A stretch of DNA of 32,500 bases from Planctomycetota bacterium (GCA_026693085.1 JAPLNB010000178.1:1-32500), one strand, 5' to 3'; shown: positions 18,116-26,825, numbered from the stretch's first letter. A program made the numbers and translations. Notes: generated by a model from the letters alone, not told the origin.

Positions 18116-18535
18116 ATGAAACATTTGCGTGAAGAGCTTTGGTTCAATACGCCGCATCGGCGGGATTACCTCAATATCACGGACCAGGTGGACGAACTGG
18201 TTCGCAAGAGCGGGGTGAAGGATGGGCTGTGTCTGGTGAACGCGATGCATATCACGGCGAGCGTTTACATCAATGATGCCGAGAGCGGGCTGATCCAGGA
18301 TTATGACGAGTGGCTGGAGACGCTTGCCCCCCATGAGCCGGTGGCGAAGTATCGGCACAATCGAACGGGGGAGGATAACGCCGATGCGCACATCAAACGG
18401 CAGGTGATGGGGCGGGAGGTGGTGGTGGCGATCACGGATGGGAAGTTGGATTTCGGGCCTTGGGAGCAGATTTTCTATGCGGAGTTTGATGGGCGGCGGA
18501 GGAAGCGGGTGTTGGTGAAGATTATTGGGCAGTAA
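18116..18535 (+). CDS. YjbQ/UPF0047-family protein
   Basis: The product has 139 residues, the full family length. Recognisable parts are '[18 protein letters not shown]' (H45), '[15 protein letters not shown]' (N88, D90, H92), and the C-terminal '[21 protein letters not shown]'. The family forms small cytoplasmic trimers with a metal-like site made of these His/Asp residues. Weak thiamine-phosphate synthase activity has been reported for members; the physiological role is unsettled. GAGG lies 10 bases before the ATG, and TAGGAT at 18090-18095 may be the -10. It leads a plus-strand run with the kinase-like and transglutaminase-like genes; no functional link is obvious. Confidence 0.85.
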   Translation: MKHLREELWFNTPHRRDYLNITDQVDELVRKSGVKDGLCLVNAMHITASVYINDAESGLIQDYDEWLETLAPHEPVAKYRHNRTGEDNADAHIKRQVMGREVVVAITDGKLDFGPWEQIFYAEFDGRRRKRVLVKIIGQ

Positions 18536-18649
18536 GTCCGGGGAGCGTGGATTACGGATGGGCCATCGCTCGATTTTGTCTTGGGGTGGGAATGCCGTGG
18601 TTTGGCGGATGGCATGATGGTGTTCCGTATGGCATGATAGGCGGCAGCA

Positions 18650-19951
18650 ATGAGCGTTCTTTCGAAGATACCAGAGCCTGCAGGGGAGCCAACGGGGGAG
18701 ATTGCCACCTTGCCGCAGTTGATTGAGCCGTTGGTTGCGCGGGTTCGGCGGCGGTTTGGTGGGCGGCGGGCGAATGCGAACGGGCGTACCCCCCCTACCG
18801 GGTTGGCGGACTTTATAGCGGCGACGGCGGAGCAGGGGCAGCGGGCGGTGGATGTGTTTGAGCGGCTGCGGTGGGGTGGCGTGTTTTTGCTGGCATCGGA
18901 AGATGGTGGGAAGGTGGCGAAGATGGCGCCGCCGTTTGCCGAGGCGGGCTTTTTGATTGAGGAGGGGCCGGGGTTTGTGCATCGCCGGGTTGCGGGGCTG
19001 CCGGTGCCGTTCTTGTTTCCCAAGGTTCACTATTTTGTGGCGAGGAAGGTGTTGCTCCTGCCGCCGGGGCAAACGACGGAGCGCTTTACATACCAGGTGC
19101 AGCTTATTCATCATCCGGCGCCATCGGGGGAGTTGATTGTGTTGAAGGAGGTGCCGAGCCTGGAGTCGGTGATCGAGCGGCTGGCGAAGAAATCTCCGGA
19201 CGTGGCGGCGGATACGCTCAAACGGCGGGCGAAGAAGTTTACGGAGAAAATATTCCCGACGTTTTTGACCCGTGAAGCGGCGATGTTGCGGCTGTTGGAG
19301 AAGCGGTTGCCCGAGCCTTACAGCCGGCGGGTGCCACATGTGATTGATACGGAAAAGGACGGGCGAGGGCTGGTTTGCAGGCTGTGGATGAACTGGCTTC
19401 GCAATGACAGCGGACGGTTGTCGCAGATGGAGTTTGCCAGGCAGAGCGCGGATCTGCTGCGGGTGGTTCACGATGTGGGGCATGTGATTCACCTGGACCT
19501 GAGGCTGGACAATTTCGTGATTACGGAGCATGGGGTCGGGTTTGTGGATTTCGGGTCGGCGGTGCGGGATGACGAGAACATTCAGCAGAATCCGCTGTTG
19601 GGGTCGTTGTTTCAGGAGCTGATGCGGACGAGCCAGATTCAGCGGATGCTGAGCCAGATGACGCTGTCGGGGCATGTGACATCGGAGATCATCCGGCAGT
19701 CGCAGCAGAAGGTGGACAAGGCGATCGACTTCTTTTATCTGGCGGTGCAGTACAACTCGCCGCATGCGAATCCGGATCTGGCGGATTTGATCGAGTATCA
19801 TCCGGAGGGCGCGGAGGCGAAGGCGATTGCGCGGCTGACCCATGAGATACTCAGGCCAGCGGACCCGAAGAAGCCGGCGTTTCGATCGGCGGCGGATATT
19901 CTCCATGGAATTGAGAGGTTGCAGAGTCACTTTGAGCAGAGGGACGGGTAA
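18650..19951 (+). CDS. Protein-kinase-like fold protein
   Basis: The product has 433 residues. The catalytic core of a kinase-like fold is visible: 'ELIVLKEVPS' with the ATP-binding-type K166, 'VIHLDLRLDNFVI' with D283 and N288 (HxDxxxxN loop), and 'VGFVDFGSAV' with D300 (DFG). The N-terminal 100 residues (Pro/Arg-rich, then 'VFERLRWGGVFLLASEDGG') are not part of the core. The C-terminal part (about 340-433) is helical. There is no transmembrane segment. The family is not a standard Hanks kinase; it is nearer to lipopolysaccharide- or small-molecule-kinase-like proteins, so the substrate could be protein, sugar or lipid. No ribosome-binding site stands out. The in-frame 'RTPPTG' loop (18785-18802) is a C-rich stretch. 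An FHA-domain protein is encoded 5 kb further on. Confidence 0.75.
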   Translation: MSVLSKIPEPAGEPTGEIATLPQLIEPLVARVRRRFGGRRANANGRTPPTGLADFIAATAEQGQRAVDVFERLRWGGVFLLASEDGGKVAKMAPPFAEAGFLIEEGPGFVHRRVAGLPVPFLFPKVHYFVARKVLLLPPGQTTERFTYQVQLIHHPAPSGELIVLKEVPSLESVIERLAKKSPDVAADTLKRRAKKFTEKIFPTFLTREAAMLRLLEKRLPEPYSRRVPHVIDTEKDGRGLVCRLWMNWLRNDSGRLSQMEFARQSADLLRVVHDVGHVIHLDLRLDNFVITEHGVGFVDFGSAVRDDENIQQNPLLGSLFQELMRTSQIQRMLSQMTLSGHVTSEIIRQSQQKVDKAIDFFYLAVQYNSPHANPDLADLIEYHPEGAEAKAIARLTHEILRPADPKKPAFRSAADILHGIERLQSHFEQRDG

Positions 19952-19988
19952 CGGGGTTGGATATTCAGGTATGCGGGGCTTTGGCGGG

Positions 19989-19994
19989 TACAAT
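19989..19994 (+). promoter_or_regulatory. -10 box of the transglutaminase-like gene (leaderless geometry)
   Basis: TACAAT ends 8 bases before the ATG at 20003 and no Shine-Dalgarno sequence is present. No good -35 was found at 16-18 bases. The spacing to the start codon equals that at the hydrolase gene (7443-7448). Confidence 0.4.
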
Positions 19995-20002
19995 CGCACG
20001 GC

Positions 20003-21457
20003 ATGTTCAAGTTATCCCTTCTTGCCATCGGGTGCGCCATGATGAACCATGCAGTGTTGGCGGCGGTATCGGAACCTGAACCGGCATTTGCCGGAACGTC
20101 GGCGGCGTGGACTTCGGGGGAGCCCATTGTGCAGCAGGCGAGGAACTTGGTGGAGGCGGGGAAATTCGCGCAGGCCCAGAAGCTGCTGGGGACATCGAGG
20201 CTTCCGGCAGCGGTGGAAATGGGGGAGATCATTTCGCGATCGCGGTGCGAGTATGCATTGGATGAGGCGGGGTTGCTGGAAAAGGTGCGGAAGGGGATTG
20301 CGGATGTGACGCCGGGGGATTTGCGCCGGTGGCGGGACGAAGGGGGATTGCAGTGGCGGATGATTGATGGGCGGGTACGGTATTTTCGCAGCGAGCCGGC
20401 GAATTTATATCGGTTTTGCCCGGAGGCCAAGCGGAGGAAGAAAGAGGATGCGAAGGCGGAGGGGGGATTTGTGACGGAAAAGCATCTGGCGGAGGTAATC
20501 GCCGCGGCCGAGTCGAGCGCGAAGAGCGATGTCCTGCCGATTCGGCATCGGGTTCGGTATAGCGTGACGGTGCCGGGGGATCATGCGGCGATGAAGCTTG
20601 GGGCCCTGGTCAGGTGTTGGTTGCCGTTTCCGCAGGAACATACCCGGCAGCCGGATGTGAGGCTGGTAAGAAGTTGGCCGGAAAAATGCGTCGTGGCTAA
20701 GGTGGAGGCGGGCCATCGGTCGGTTTATCTGGAGCAGCGGGTCGAGGAGGTGGGGAAGCCGATGCTGTTCAAGGTGGAGTTTGACTATACGTCGGCGGCG
20801 TATTATCCGGTTCTGAAGGATGGCGAGGCCAAGGCGCTTTCGCCTTCGTACGACGGGAGGTATTTGTCGGAGCGGCCGCCGCATATTGCGTTTTCGGCGC
20901 AACTGAAGGAGACGGTGGCAAACGTGGTGGGTGGCCAGACGAATCCGCTGGTGAAGGCGCGACGCATATTTGAGTTTGTTCATTCGGAGATCGCGTACTG
21001 CGCGGAGGAGGAGTATTGCCTGATTCCGAGCTTCTCGGAGAAGGCGCTGCGGACCCGACGGGGGGATTGCGGGCTTCAGAGCATGCTGTTCATCACGATG
21101 TGTCGGGCGGCGGGGATTCCGGCCAGGTGGCAGTCGGGGTGGGAGACGCGGCCGGGGTTGGTGAACATGCATGACTGGGCGGAGTTTTTTGTGGAGCCTT
21201 GGGGGTGGTTGCCGGCGGATCCGTCGTATGGGTTGAGGGAAAGCGGAGATCCGAAGGTGCGATACTTCTACTTTGGGCATCAGGATTCATATCGGATGAT
21301 TGTGAATCTTGATTATGGGGCGCCGCTGTGGCCGGCGAAGAAGTCGCTGCGGAGCGAGCCGGCGGATTTCCAGAGGGGGGAACTGGAGATTGACGGGCGA
21401 AACTTGTATTTCAATGAGTGGCAGTGGGAGATGGATGTGGAATACGGGGCGAAGTAG
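20003..21457 (+). CDS. Exported transglutaminase-like protein
   Basis: The product has 484 residues. A signal peptide (about 1-20, ending HAVLAA) marks export. A helical N-terminal domain (about 40-170) is followed by beta-rich sequence and a transglutaminase-like core. The expected triad is present: C356 in 'TRRGDCGLQSMLF', H390 in 'NMHDWAEFFVEPWGW' and D406 in 'LPADPSYGL'. In bacteria this fold is usually a cysteine peptidase or amidase rather than a cross-linking enzyme. Periplasmic peptide or peptidoglycan-related substrates are possible. The start is supported by a TACAAT 8 bases upstream. Its 3' end converges on uup with an 18-base gap. Confidence 0.85.
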   Translation: MFKLSLLAIGCAMMNHAVLAAVSEPEPAFAGTSAAWTSGEPIVQQARNLVEAGKFAQAQKLLGTSRLPAAVEMGEIISRSRCEYALDEAGLLEKVRKGIADVTPGDLRRWRDEGGLQWRMIDGRVRYFRSEPANLYRFCPEAKRRKKEDAKAEGGFVTEKHLAEVIAAAESSAKSDVLPIRHRVRYSVTVPGDHAAMKLGALVRCWLPFPQEHTRQPDVRLVRSWPEKCVVAKVEAGHRSVYLEQRVEEVGKPMLFKVEFDYTSAAYYPVLKDGEAKALSPSYDGRYLSERPPHIAFSAQLKETVANVVGGQTNPLVKARRIFEFVHSEIAYCAEEEYCLIPSFSEKALRTRRGDCGLQSMLFITMCRAAGIPARWQSGWETRPGLVNMHDWAEFFVEPWGWLPADPSYGLRESGDPKVRYFYFGHQDSYRMIVNLDYGAPLWPAKKSLRSEPADFQRGELEIDGRNLYFNEWQWEMDVEYGAK

Positions 21458-21475
21458 GCGGCGAGGGTGAGTTGA

Positions 21476-23290
21476 TCAGTCCCGTTGTTTGGCCTCCAAG
21501 TATTCCCAGCGCGCGTAGAGACTGCGAGCCAGTTCCTGGGCGTCGTGCATTTTGCGGCAGCAGTCGTCGAGTTTGGTGCGGTCGGCGAGCACAGTGGGGT
21601 CGGCCATTTGCTGTTGCAGGGATTCGACGGCGGATTCGGCGTCCATGATCTTCCCTTCGATCTGCTCCCACTCGCGCTGCTCGGACCAGGTGAGGCGTTT
21701 GATGCCGGGGGGGATGGGTTTGGGATCGCGTTTGGGGGCAGGGGATGTGGGCTTGGGGGTGGCGGTCTGGCGGACTGCTTCTTCGGCGCGTTGCCATTGG
21801 GAGAGATCGCCGTAGAGGGTGGCATTGCCTTTGCCGTCGAGGCCGAGCAGGTCGGTGCAGAGTTCGTCGAGCAGGTAGCGATCGTGGGTGACGAGGACGA
21901 CGGCCCCGGGGTAGTCGTCGAGGCTTTCTTCGAGCACTTCGAGCGTGGGGATGTCCAGGTCGTTGGTCGGTTCATCGAGCATGAGCAGATCGGCGGGCTG
22001 GAGCATCAGCCGGGCAATGAGGACGCGGGCCTGCTCGCCGCCGGAGAGTTGGGCGACGGGCATGTCGAGCTGCTCGACGCGGAAGAGGAATCGTTTTGCC
22101 CAGGAGGAAATGTGGGTGGCTTGGCCGCGGTACTGGACGGTATCGCTCTTGGGGGAGAGGGCGTGGCGGAGGCTTTGGTTGGGGTCGAGCTGCTCGCGCT
22201 GTTGGTCGAAGCAAATGATGCGGAGGCCTTCGGCACGTTTGAGTAAGCCCGCATCGGCCTCCAATTCGCCGGCGAAGATGCGGAGAAGGGTGGTTTTCCC
22301 GGAGCCATTGGGGCCGAGGAGGCCGAGCTTCATCCCGGGGGACATAAGCAGGTTGAGGTCTTTGAAGAGGAGGCGGCCGCCGAGAGTTTTGGAGAGGTTT
22401 TTGGCGACGAGGAGTTTGCGGGTTTGGCGGTCGGTGGCGGAAAAGTCGATGGTGATGGAGCGGTCCTGGGCGTTGCGGATTTTCAGCTCGGCCAGCTCGT
22501 CCATCATTTCGTGGGCGGCTTCGATGCGGCCTTTGGCTTTGGTGGTGCGGGCTTTGGCGCCCCGTTTGAGCCATTCGATCTCGCGGCGGACGCGGGAGGC
22601 AACGGCGACTTGTCGGGAGGCTTGGTTGGTGAGGAATTCCTCCCGTTTTTCGAGGAAGTCGCTGTAGTGTCCGTTGATGCTGAAATATCCGTCGGGGAAG
22701 GCGTGGTTAAGCTCGATGACGCGGTTGGCGAGATTCTCGAGAAAATAGCGGTCGTGGCTGACGACGAGGCAGCCGAAGGAGGCCTCGCCGAGGAGTTTCT
22801 CCAGCCAGAGGATGCCGTCGAGGTCGAGGTGGTTCGTCGGCTCGTCGAGGAGGAGCAGGTCGGGGTTGCGAACGAGTTCGCGGGCGATCGCGAGGCGCTT
22901 GCGCCAACCGCCGGAGAGCGAGTCGGCGAGTTGGTCCTTTTGCGTAAAGCCGGTCTTACCCATGATGATGCCGGCGCGGGCGCGGCGTTCGTGGTCTTCG
23001 AGGCCTTGGTCGGCCAGCGCGTTGGTGAGGACCTGTTCGACGGTTGCATCGGGTTGGAACGTGTCCTGTTGGGGGACGTAGCCGAGGACGAGGCTGCGGC
23101 GGCTTTCGATTTCGCCGTCGTCGGAATGTTCGATGCCGGCGAGGATGCGCAGGAGCGTGGTCTTGCCGGAACCGTTGGGCCCGATGAAGCCGGTGTGTTC
23201 GCCTTCTTGAAGGCCGAAAGAAATGCCCGTGAAGAGCGTGCGGACGCCGAAAGTTTTGCTGATCGATCGACAGCTTAATAAAAGACTCAT
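21476..23290 (-). CDS. uup: ABC-F ATPase, Uup type
   Basis: The product has 604 residues from the ATG at 23290 (MSLLLSCRSISKTFG). An upstream ATG at 23323 would overlap the divergent gene and lacks family similarity. Two ABC ATPase domains are seen: Walker A 'GPNGSGKTT' at 37-45 and again near 330, 'LADSLSGGWRKRLAIAR' and 'LLLLDEPTNHLDLDG', then 'LSGGEQARVLIAR' and 'LLMLDEPTNDLDIPT'. There are no membrane segments. A basic linker (WLKRGAKARTTKAKGR) lies between the domains. The Pro/Lys-rich stretch and C-terminal coiled coil (WEQIEGKIMDAE...LYARWEYLE) are the Uup-type nucleic-acid-binding tail. ABC-F proteins act on ribosomes; Uup has also been linked to DNA branch processing and transposon precise excision. 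A -10-like TAGACT lies 8 bases before the ATG with no ribosome-binding site. Confidence 0.9.
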   Translation of the reverse strand: MSLLLSCRSISKTFGVRTLFTGISFGLQEGEHTGFIGPNGSGKTTLLRILAGIEHSDDGEIESRRSLVLGYVPQQDTFQPDATVEQVLTNALADQGLEDHERRARAGIIMGKTGFTQKDQLADSLSGGWRKRLAIARELVRNPDLLLLDEPTNHLDLDGILWLEKLLGEASFGCLVVSHDRYFLENLANRVIELNHAFPDGYFSINGHYSDFLEKREEFLTNQASRQVAVASRVRREIEWLKRGAKARTTKAKGRIEAAHEMMDELAELKIRNAQDRSITIDFSATDRQTRKLLVAKNLSKTLGGRLLFKDLNLLMSPGMKLGLLGPNGSGKTTLLRIFAGELEADAGLLKRAEGLRIICFDQQREQLDPNQSLRHALSPKSDTVQYRGQATHISSWAKRFLFRVEQLDMPVAQLSGGEQARVLIARLMLQPADLLMLDEPTNDLDIPTLEVLEESLDDYPGAVVLVTHDRYLLDELCTDLLGLDGKGNATLYGDLSQWQRAEEAVRQTATPKPTSPAPKRDPKPIPPGIKRLTWSEQREWEQIEGKIMDAESAVESLQQQMADPTVLADRTKLDDCCRKMHDAQELARSLYARWEYLEAKQRD

Positions 23291-23310
23291 CTTGGCGTAG
23301 TCTACACGCT
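23291..23310. promoter_or_regulatory. 20-bp divergent start region with overlapping -10 boxes
   Basis: The starts of uup (ATG 23290, minus) and the flavoprotein gene (GTG 23311, plus) are 20 bases apart. The centre is near-palindromic, GTAGTCTAC (23297-23305). It gives TAGTCT on plus (23298-23303), 7 bases before GTG, and TAGACT on minus (23304-23299), 8 bases before ATG. Neither gene has a ribosome-binding site. Both -35 regions would lie inside the opposite coding sequence. Confidence 0.5.
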
Positions 23311-24579
23311 GTGAGCGAGACATGTGATATCGCGATCGTCGGCTTTGGGGCCGCGGGGATAGCGGCGGGGATTTTCGCCGGGCAGAAGGCGAGGGAAACG
23401 GGCGGCCCCGCGCACATCGTGGCCCTGGATGGGGCGAAGACGATCGGGGCGAAAATACGGGTGTCGGGCGGCACCCGATGCAATGTGACCCACGAGCGGA
23501 TCAGCGCGCAGGATTATAACGGGTCGAAGAATATCGTGCGGAATGTGCTGGCAGCGTTTGACGCGCAGGCGGCGATGCGGTGGTTCGAGGAGATGGGGGT
23601 GAAGCTCAAGCGGGAGGAGACCGGGAAGCTGTTTCCCGTGAGCGATAGCGCTCGCAGCGTATTGGGGGCACTCATGAGACGGTGTGAGGAACTGGGGGTC
23701 GAGATTTGGACGGGGTGCCGGGTTCACGAGCTGATGACGGATCAGGCGGGCGGATTCGTCATCGGCCACGAACGGGGCCGGCTGGACGCCGAGCGGGTGA
23801 TTCTGGCGACGGGCGGGCGATCGCTGCCGCGGAGCGGGTCGGATGGCTTTGGCTATGAGCTGGCCAGGCGCCTGGGGCATAGCGTGACGGCGACGTATCC
23901 GGCCCTGGTGCCGCTGGTGTTGGATTCGGCGTTTTTTCATGCGGAGCTGTCGGGGGTGTCGCATGAGGTGGAGTTGGCGACGGTTTGTGCGGGGAAGGCG
24001 GTGGACCGGCGGAGGGGGAGTTTGTTGTGGACGCATTTTGGAATTTCCGGGCCGGTGGTGATGGATGCGAGCCGGCATTGGGTGATCGGACGGGCGTCGG
24101 GCGGGGGTGTTGAGATGAGGTGCGGCCTGCTGCCGGGGGAGACGGTTGAGTCGCTGGAGGTGGAATTGGTGAGGTTGGCGGCGGGGAGTGGGCAATCGGT
24201 TGGGCGATGGCTGGCGGGGCGGCTGCCGGAGCGGGTGGTGGCGGCCGTGCTGAAACACCTTGGAATTGACAGTGGAACCCCCCTACCGCAGTTGCCGCGA
24301 GACCGGAGGCGGGGGTTGGTTCATGCCTTGACGGGGCTGGCGCTGCCGGTGGTTGGCGATCGGGGATGGAACTATGCAGAGGTTACGGCGGGGGGCGTGC
24401 CGCTGGCGGAGATCGATTACCGCACGATGGAGTCGCGGAAAGTGCCGGGGCTGCATCTGGTGGGCGAGATTTTGGACTGTGATGGGCGGATTGGGGGGTT
24501 TAATTTTCAGTGGGCATGGGCAACGGGCTGCTTGGCCGGCGGAGCGGCCGGAAATTGTCGGGCTGGGCGGGCTTTGTGA
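23311..24579 (+). CDS. NAD(P)/FAD-dependent oxidoreductase, BaiN/HI0933-like
   Basis: The product has 422 residues. The FAD dinucleotide-binding motif is at 'IVGFGAAGIAAG' (G11-F-G13-A-A-G16). Family signatures follow: 'KIRVSGGTRCNVTHE', 'EETGKLFPVSDSARSV', 'ERVILATGGRSLPRSGSDG', 'LWTHFGISGPVVMDASRHW', and near the end 'VTAGGVPLAEIDYRTMES' and 'GEILDCDGRIGGFNFQWAWATG'. Proteins of this family (HI0933, YhiN, BaiN) are cytoplasmic flavoproteins; most have no assigned substrate. The GTG start is chosen because the family N-terminus begins exactly there. It is divergent from uup, sharing 20 bases. Confidence 0.88.
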   Translation: MSETCDIAIVGFGAAGIAAGIFAGQKARETGGPAHIVALDGAKTIGAKIRVSGGTRCNVTHERISAQDYNGSKNIVRNVLAAFDAQAAMRWFEEMGVKLKREETGKLFPVSDSARSVLGALMRRCEELGVEIWTGCRVHELMTDQAGGFVIGHERGRLDAERVILATGGRSLPRSGSDGFGYELARRLGHSVTATYPALVPLVLDSAFFHAELSGVSHEVELATVCAGKAVDRRRGSLLWTHFGISGPVVMDASRHWVIGRASGGGVEMRCGLLPGETVESLEVELVRLAAGSGQSVGRWLAGRLPERVVAAVLKHLGIDSGTPLPQLPRDRRRGLVHALTGLALPVVGDRGWNYAEVTAGGVPLAEIDYRTMESRKVPGLHLVGEILDCDGRIGGFNFQWAWATGCLAGGAAGNCRAGRAL

Positions 24580-24604
24580 TCGCGATTACTTGGCCACTGC
24601 CTTT

Positions 24605-25063
24605 CTATTTTGTGGCGGGCAGTTCGCGGGGGAGAGCTTCGAGGCGTTGGCGGGCTTGGATGAAGGGATCGGGAAGGTTTTTGGCGGCTTCGCTGGCGGT
24701 GACGGTTTTCTGGCCGAACTTGATTTCGATGATTGGGGCATCGGGCGAGCCCTTGGGGCCGGCGTAGTTGTCCTGGAGTTTGTCCCAACCCTCGAAAATC
24801 CGGGCGAGTCGCATCAATTGGAATTCGCTGAGGGTGCCCTGCGCCTTGCCGAAGGTTTTGCCGCTGCACTCGACGGCGCCGTCCTGGGCGATGGTGACGG
24901 TGTCCTCTGCGCCGGCGGCGGTCCGCTTATAGCTGACGGCCTGGACGGCGCGGACGACCGCGGTCCGGTCCTGCTCGACCGTGGTGCGCTCGCGGGGACC
25001 GCACGAAATGCTTGGGACCGTCAGAGCAAGCGAAAACAACACGACCAATGCACATCTCATCAT
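24605..25063 (-). CDS. Small secreted protein, possible lipoprotein
   Basis: The product has 152 residues and an unrecognised family. The N-terminus 'MMRCALVVLFSLALTVPSISCGPRE' is a signal peptide; Cys at the cleavage site suggests lipidation, although the lipobox (SIS-C) is imperfect. The mature part (about 22-152) is a single small domain, with 'AQDGAVECSGKTFGKAQGTL' followed by 'LMRLARIFEGWDKL'. The pattern resembles small periplasmic domains without known function. There is no ribosome-binding site; TATCCT (25073-25078, minus strand) lies 9 bases before the first ATG. It is downstream of the FHA-rhomboid gene on the same strand, 67 bases away. Confidence 0.65.
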   Translation of the reverse strand: MMRCALVVLFSLALTVPSISCGPRERTTVEQDRTAVVRAVQAVSYKRTAAGAEDTVTIAQDGAVECSGKTFGKAQGTLSEFQLMRLARIFEGWDKLQDNYAGPKGSPDAPIIEIKFGQKTVTASEAAKNLPDPFIQARQRLEALPRELPATK

Positions 25064-25072
25064 GGTGGGCAG

Positions 25073-25078
25073 AGGATA
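25073..25078 (-). promoter_or_regulatory. -10-like box of the small secreted protein gene
   Basis: The minus strand reads TATCCT, 9 bases before the ATG at 25063, and no Shine-Dalgarno sequence intervenes. It is a weaker match than the other leaderless-type sites in this window. Confidence 0.3.
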
Positions 25079-25130
25079 GCGGAAGGAGAGATGGATGTGT
25101 AGGCGCGGGCAAAAGTGGCGAACGGGGGAA

Positions 25131-26825
25131 TTACCGCGTGCTGGGTTTGCCGAGCAGGGGCCAGGCGTAGCGGCCGAGGACTACCGAGAGAATGTCGGCG
25201 CCGCGGGCGTTGATCAGGCGACAGAACAGGAGGATGAGGGCGAAGACGATCCCGACAATGAAGCCGCCAAGGTGTGCCCAGTGGGCGACGCCGTCGCCGG
25301 AGTGGCGGAGCGTGGCGACAACGTCGAACGCGATGTAGAACAGGACCACCCAGAAGCCGCGAACCGCGTAAACCTTGTAGCAGAGGCGAAACGCGGTCAG
25401 CAGGCCAAAGCGGATCCAACTGACCATGTGGACCTTGTGGACGGGGAAGAGGACGAAGTACATACCCGCCAGACCCATGATCGCGCCCGAGGCGCCGAGC
25501 ATGGGGACGATGATCTGGCCGGGATCGAAGAGCAGATGGGCGGCGGCGGCGACGACTGCGAGGAGCGGGTAGAGGATGGCGGCCTGGAGGTTGCCGATCA
25601 GCGCGTTAACTCGTGAGCCGAATACGAGCAAGAACAGCATATTCCCCGCGATGTGGAGGATGTCGCCGTGGAGGAATGCGTGCGTGATGAGCTGATACCA
25701 GCGGAACTCGCTGATGGCGCGTTGATCGGGCGGGAGGGCACGGTAGGCGGCCAGGATCTTCGCGTTGGCCTCCTCGGCGTTCTTGGCCTTGGTTTTCTCG
25801 ATCTTCTCGATGAAAGCTTCGTCGTCGCCATGGTGGACCAGAACGCTGGCGGCATCGGGCTCGCGATTCGGCCAGAGCATCAGACCCTGCAAGGCGGGAT
25901 TGATGCCCGTGGAGTTGAACTCGGCGATCCAGAAGAGGACGCTGGCGACGAAAGTGAGGGCGGCGATGGTCCAGATCGTGTAGGGCTTGCTCGTGCCAAA
26001 CGCTTCGGAGGCAATGGGGTAACAGGGGCCGATGGGGATGATCCAACTGATGAACCGGAGGGTGTTCTGGGCGCGGGATTCGAGCTCTTCCGCGTCGATG
26101 TCTCTGGCGGTGAGCAGAGGGCGGCCGGTTCTCACGTCGATGCCGCAGGCGACACAGATTTTAGCGCCCGGGGCGAGAGTTTGCTGGCAACTGGGGCAGA
26201 CCGGGCCATCGCCGTAACCAACAGGCTCGGAGCCGGTCAGGTCTTCGGGCGAGGCAGATTGAGGACGACCGGCGCGTAGGGCAGGAGGCGGAGGCTCGAC
26301 GATGTCGTAGATGTCGCCCGGATCTGCGGGCGCCTGGGAAGGCGCAGGTTTGATGGTGCCGGGGTCGTCGCTTGGCCATTGCTCGCAGAAGTATCGAAGG
26401 TGGAATTCGCCGATTCGGAGGGAATCGCCCGGTTGGAGGGTGTGTATCTTGACGCGGACGCCATCCACGTACGAGCCGTTGGTGCTGTCCAGGTCTTCGT
26501 ATTCCCACGAGGGGCTGTGGACGTCGGTGCGGACGAGGCGGCCATGGTCGCGCGAGACCCGTACGCCGGGGAGCAGAATCGGCTTATCGGGGTTCTTGCC
26601 GATATCGATGGGCGATCCGCCGCCCAGGAGATATTGCTCGCTGGTCTTGCCTGGGCCGGATTCGACCACGAGGCGGGCGAGAAAATCGCCGGCAGGGGTT
26701 CTGACGAACGGATTATCGCCGGTGACCAGGTGCAGAATGGCCCTGCACTTTGGGCATCGAGCCGACTTGCCCACGAAGGATTCCGGAACCTCATATCGCT
26801 TGCCACAGTGGCATTTGATCTTCAT
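25131..26825 (-). CDS. Zinc-ribbon / FHA / zinc-ribbon / rhomboid protease fusion
   Basis: The product has 564 residues. Residues 1-30 are a short zinc ribbon (C5, C7, C24, C27). Residues about 72-147 are an FHA domain with its phosphothreonine-binding residues (S91-R-D-H94 in 'RVSRDHGRL', N116 in 'DSTNGSYVDG'). A Pro-rich linker leads to a second ribbon (C210, C213, C224, C227). The membrane part (about 265-564) is a rhomboid: 'HAFLHGDILHIAGNMLFL', the catalytic Ser in 'GASGAIMGLAG' (S446) and the His in 'HWAHLGGFIVG' (H518). The catalytic dyad is intact, so it should be an active intramembrane serine protease with cytoplasmic sensing domains. An approximately 75-residue charged loop (EKIEKTKAKNAEEANAK) precedes the first rhomboid motif. 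Substrate and phosphoprotein partner are unknown. No clear ribosome-binding site is seen. Confidence 0.9.
   Translation of the reverse strand: MKIKCHCGKRYEVPESFVGKSARCPKCRAILHLVTGDNPFVRTPAGDFLARLVVESGPGKTSEQYLLGGGSPIDIGKNPDKPILLPGVRVSRDHGRLVRTDVHSPSWEYEDLDSTNGSYVDGVRVKIHTLQPGDSLRIGEFHLRYFCEQWPSDDPGTIKPAPSQAPADPGDIYDIVEPPPPALRAGRPQSASPEDLTGSEPVGYGDGPVCPSCQQTLAPGAKICVACGIDVRTGRPLLTARDIDAEELESRAQNTLRFISWIIPIGPCYPIASEAFGTSKPYTIWTIAALTFVASVLFWIAEFNSTGINPALQGLMLWPNREPDAASVLVHHGDDEAFIEKIEKTKAKNAEEANAKILAAYRALPPDQRAISEFRWYQLITHAFLHGDILHIAGNMLFLLVFGSRVNALIGNLQAAILYPLLAVVAAAAHLLFDPGQIIVPMLGASGAIMGLAGMYFVLFPVHKVHMVSWIRFGLLTAFRLCYKVYAVRGFWVVLFYIAFDVVATLRHSGDGVAHWAHLGGFIVGIVFALILLFCRLINARGADILSVVLGRYAWPLLGKPSTR

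Noticed and set aside
18020-19999. 659-codon minus-strand open frame
   Set aside because: Arg/Pro/His/Leu-rich shadow of the YjbQ and kinase-like genes; no domain or start signal.
18785-24300. Shared C-run 'CCCCCCTACCG' at about 18788 and 24281
   Set aside because: Eleven bases inside two unrelated coding frames in C-rich DNA; too short to call a repeat family.
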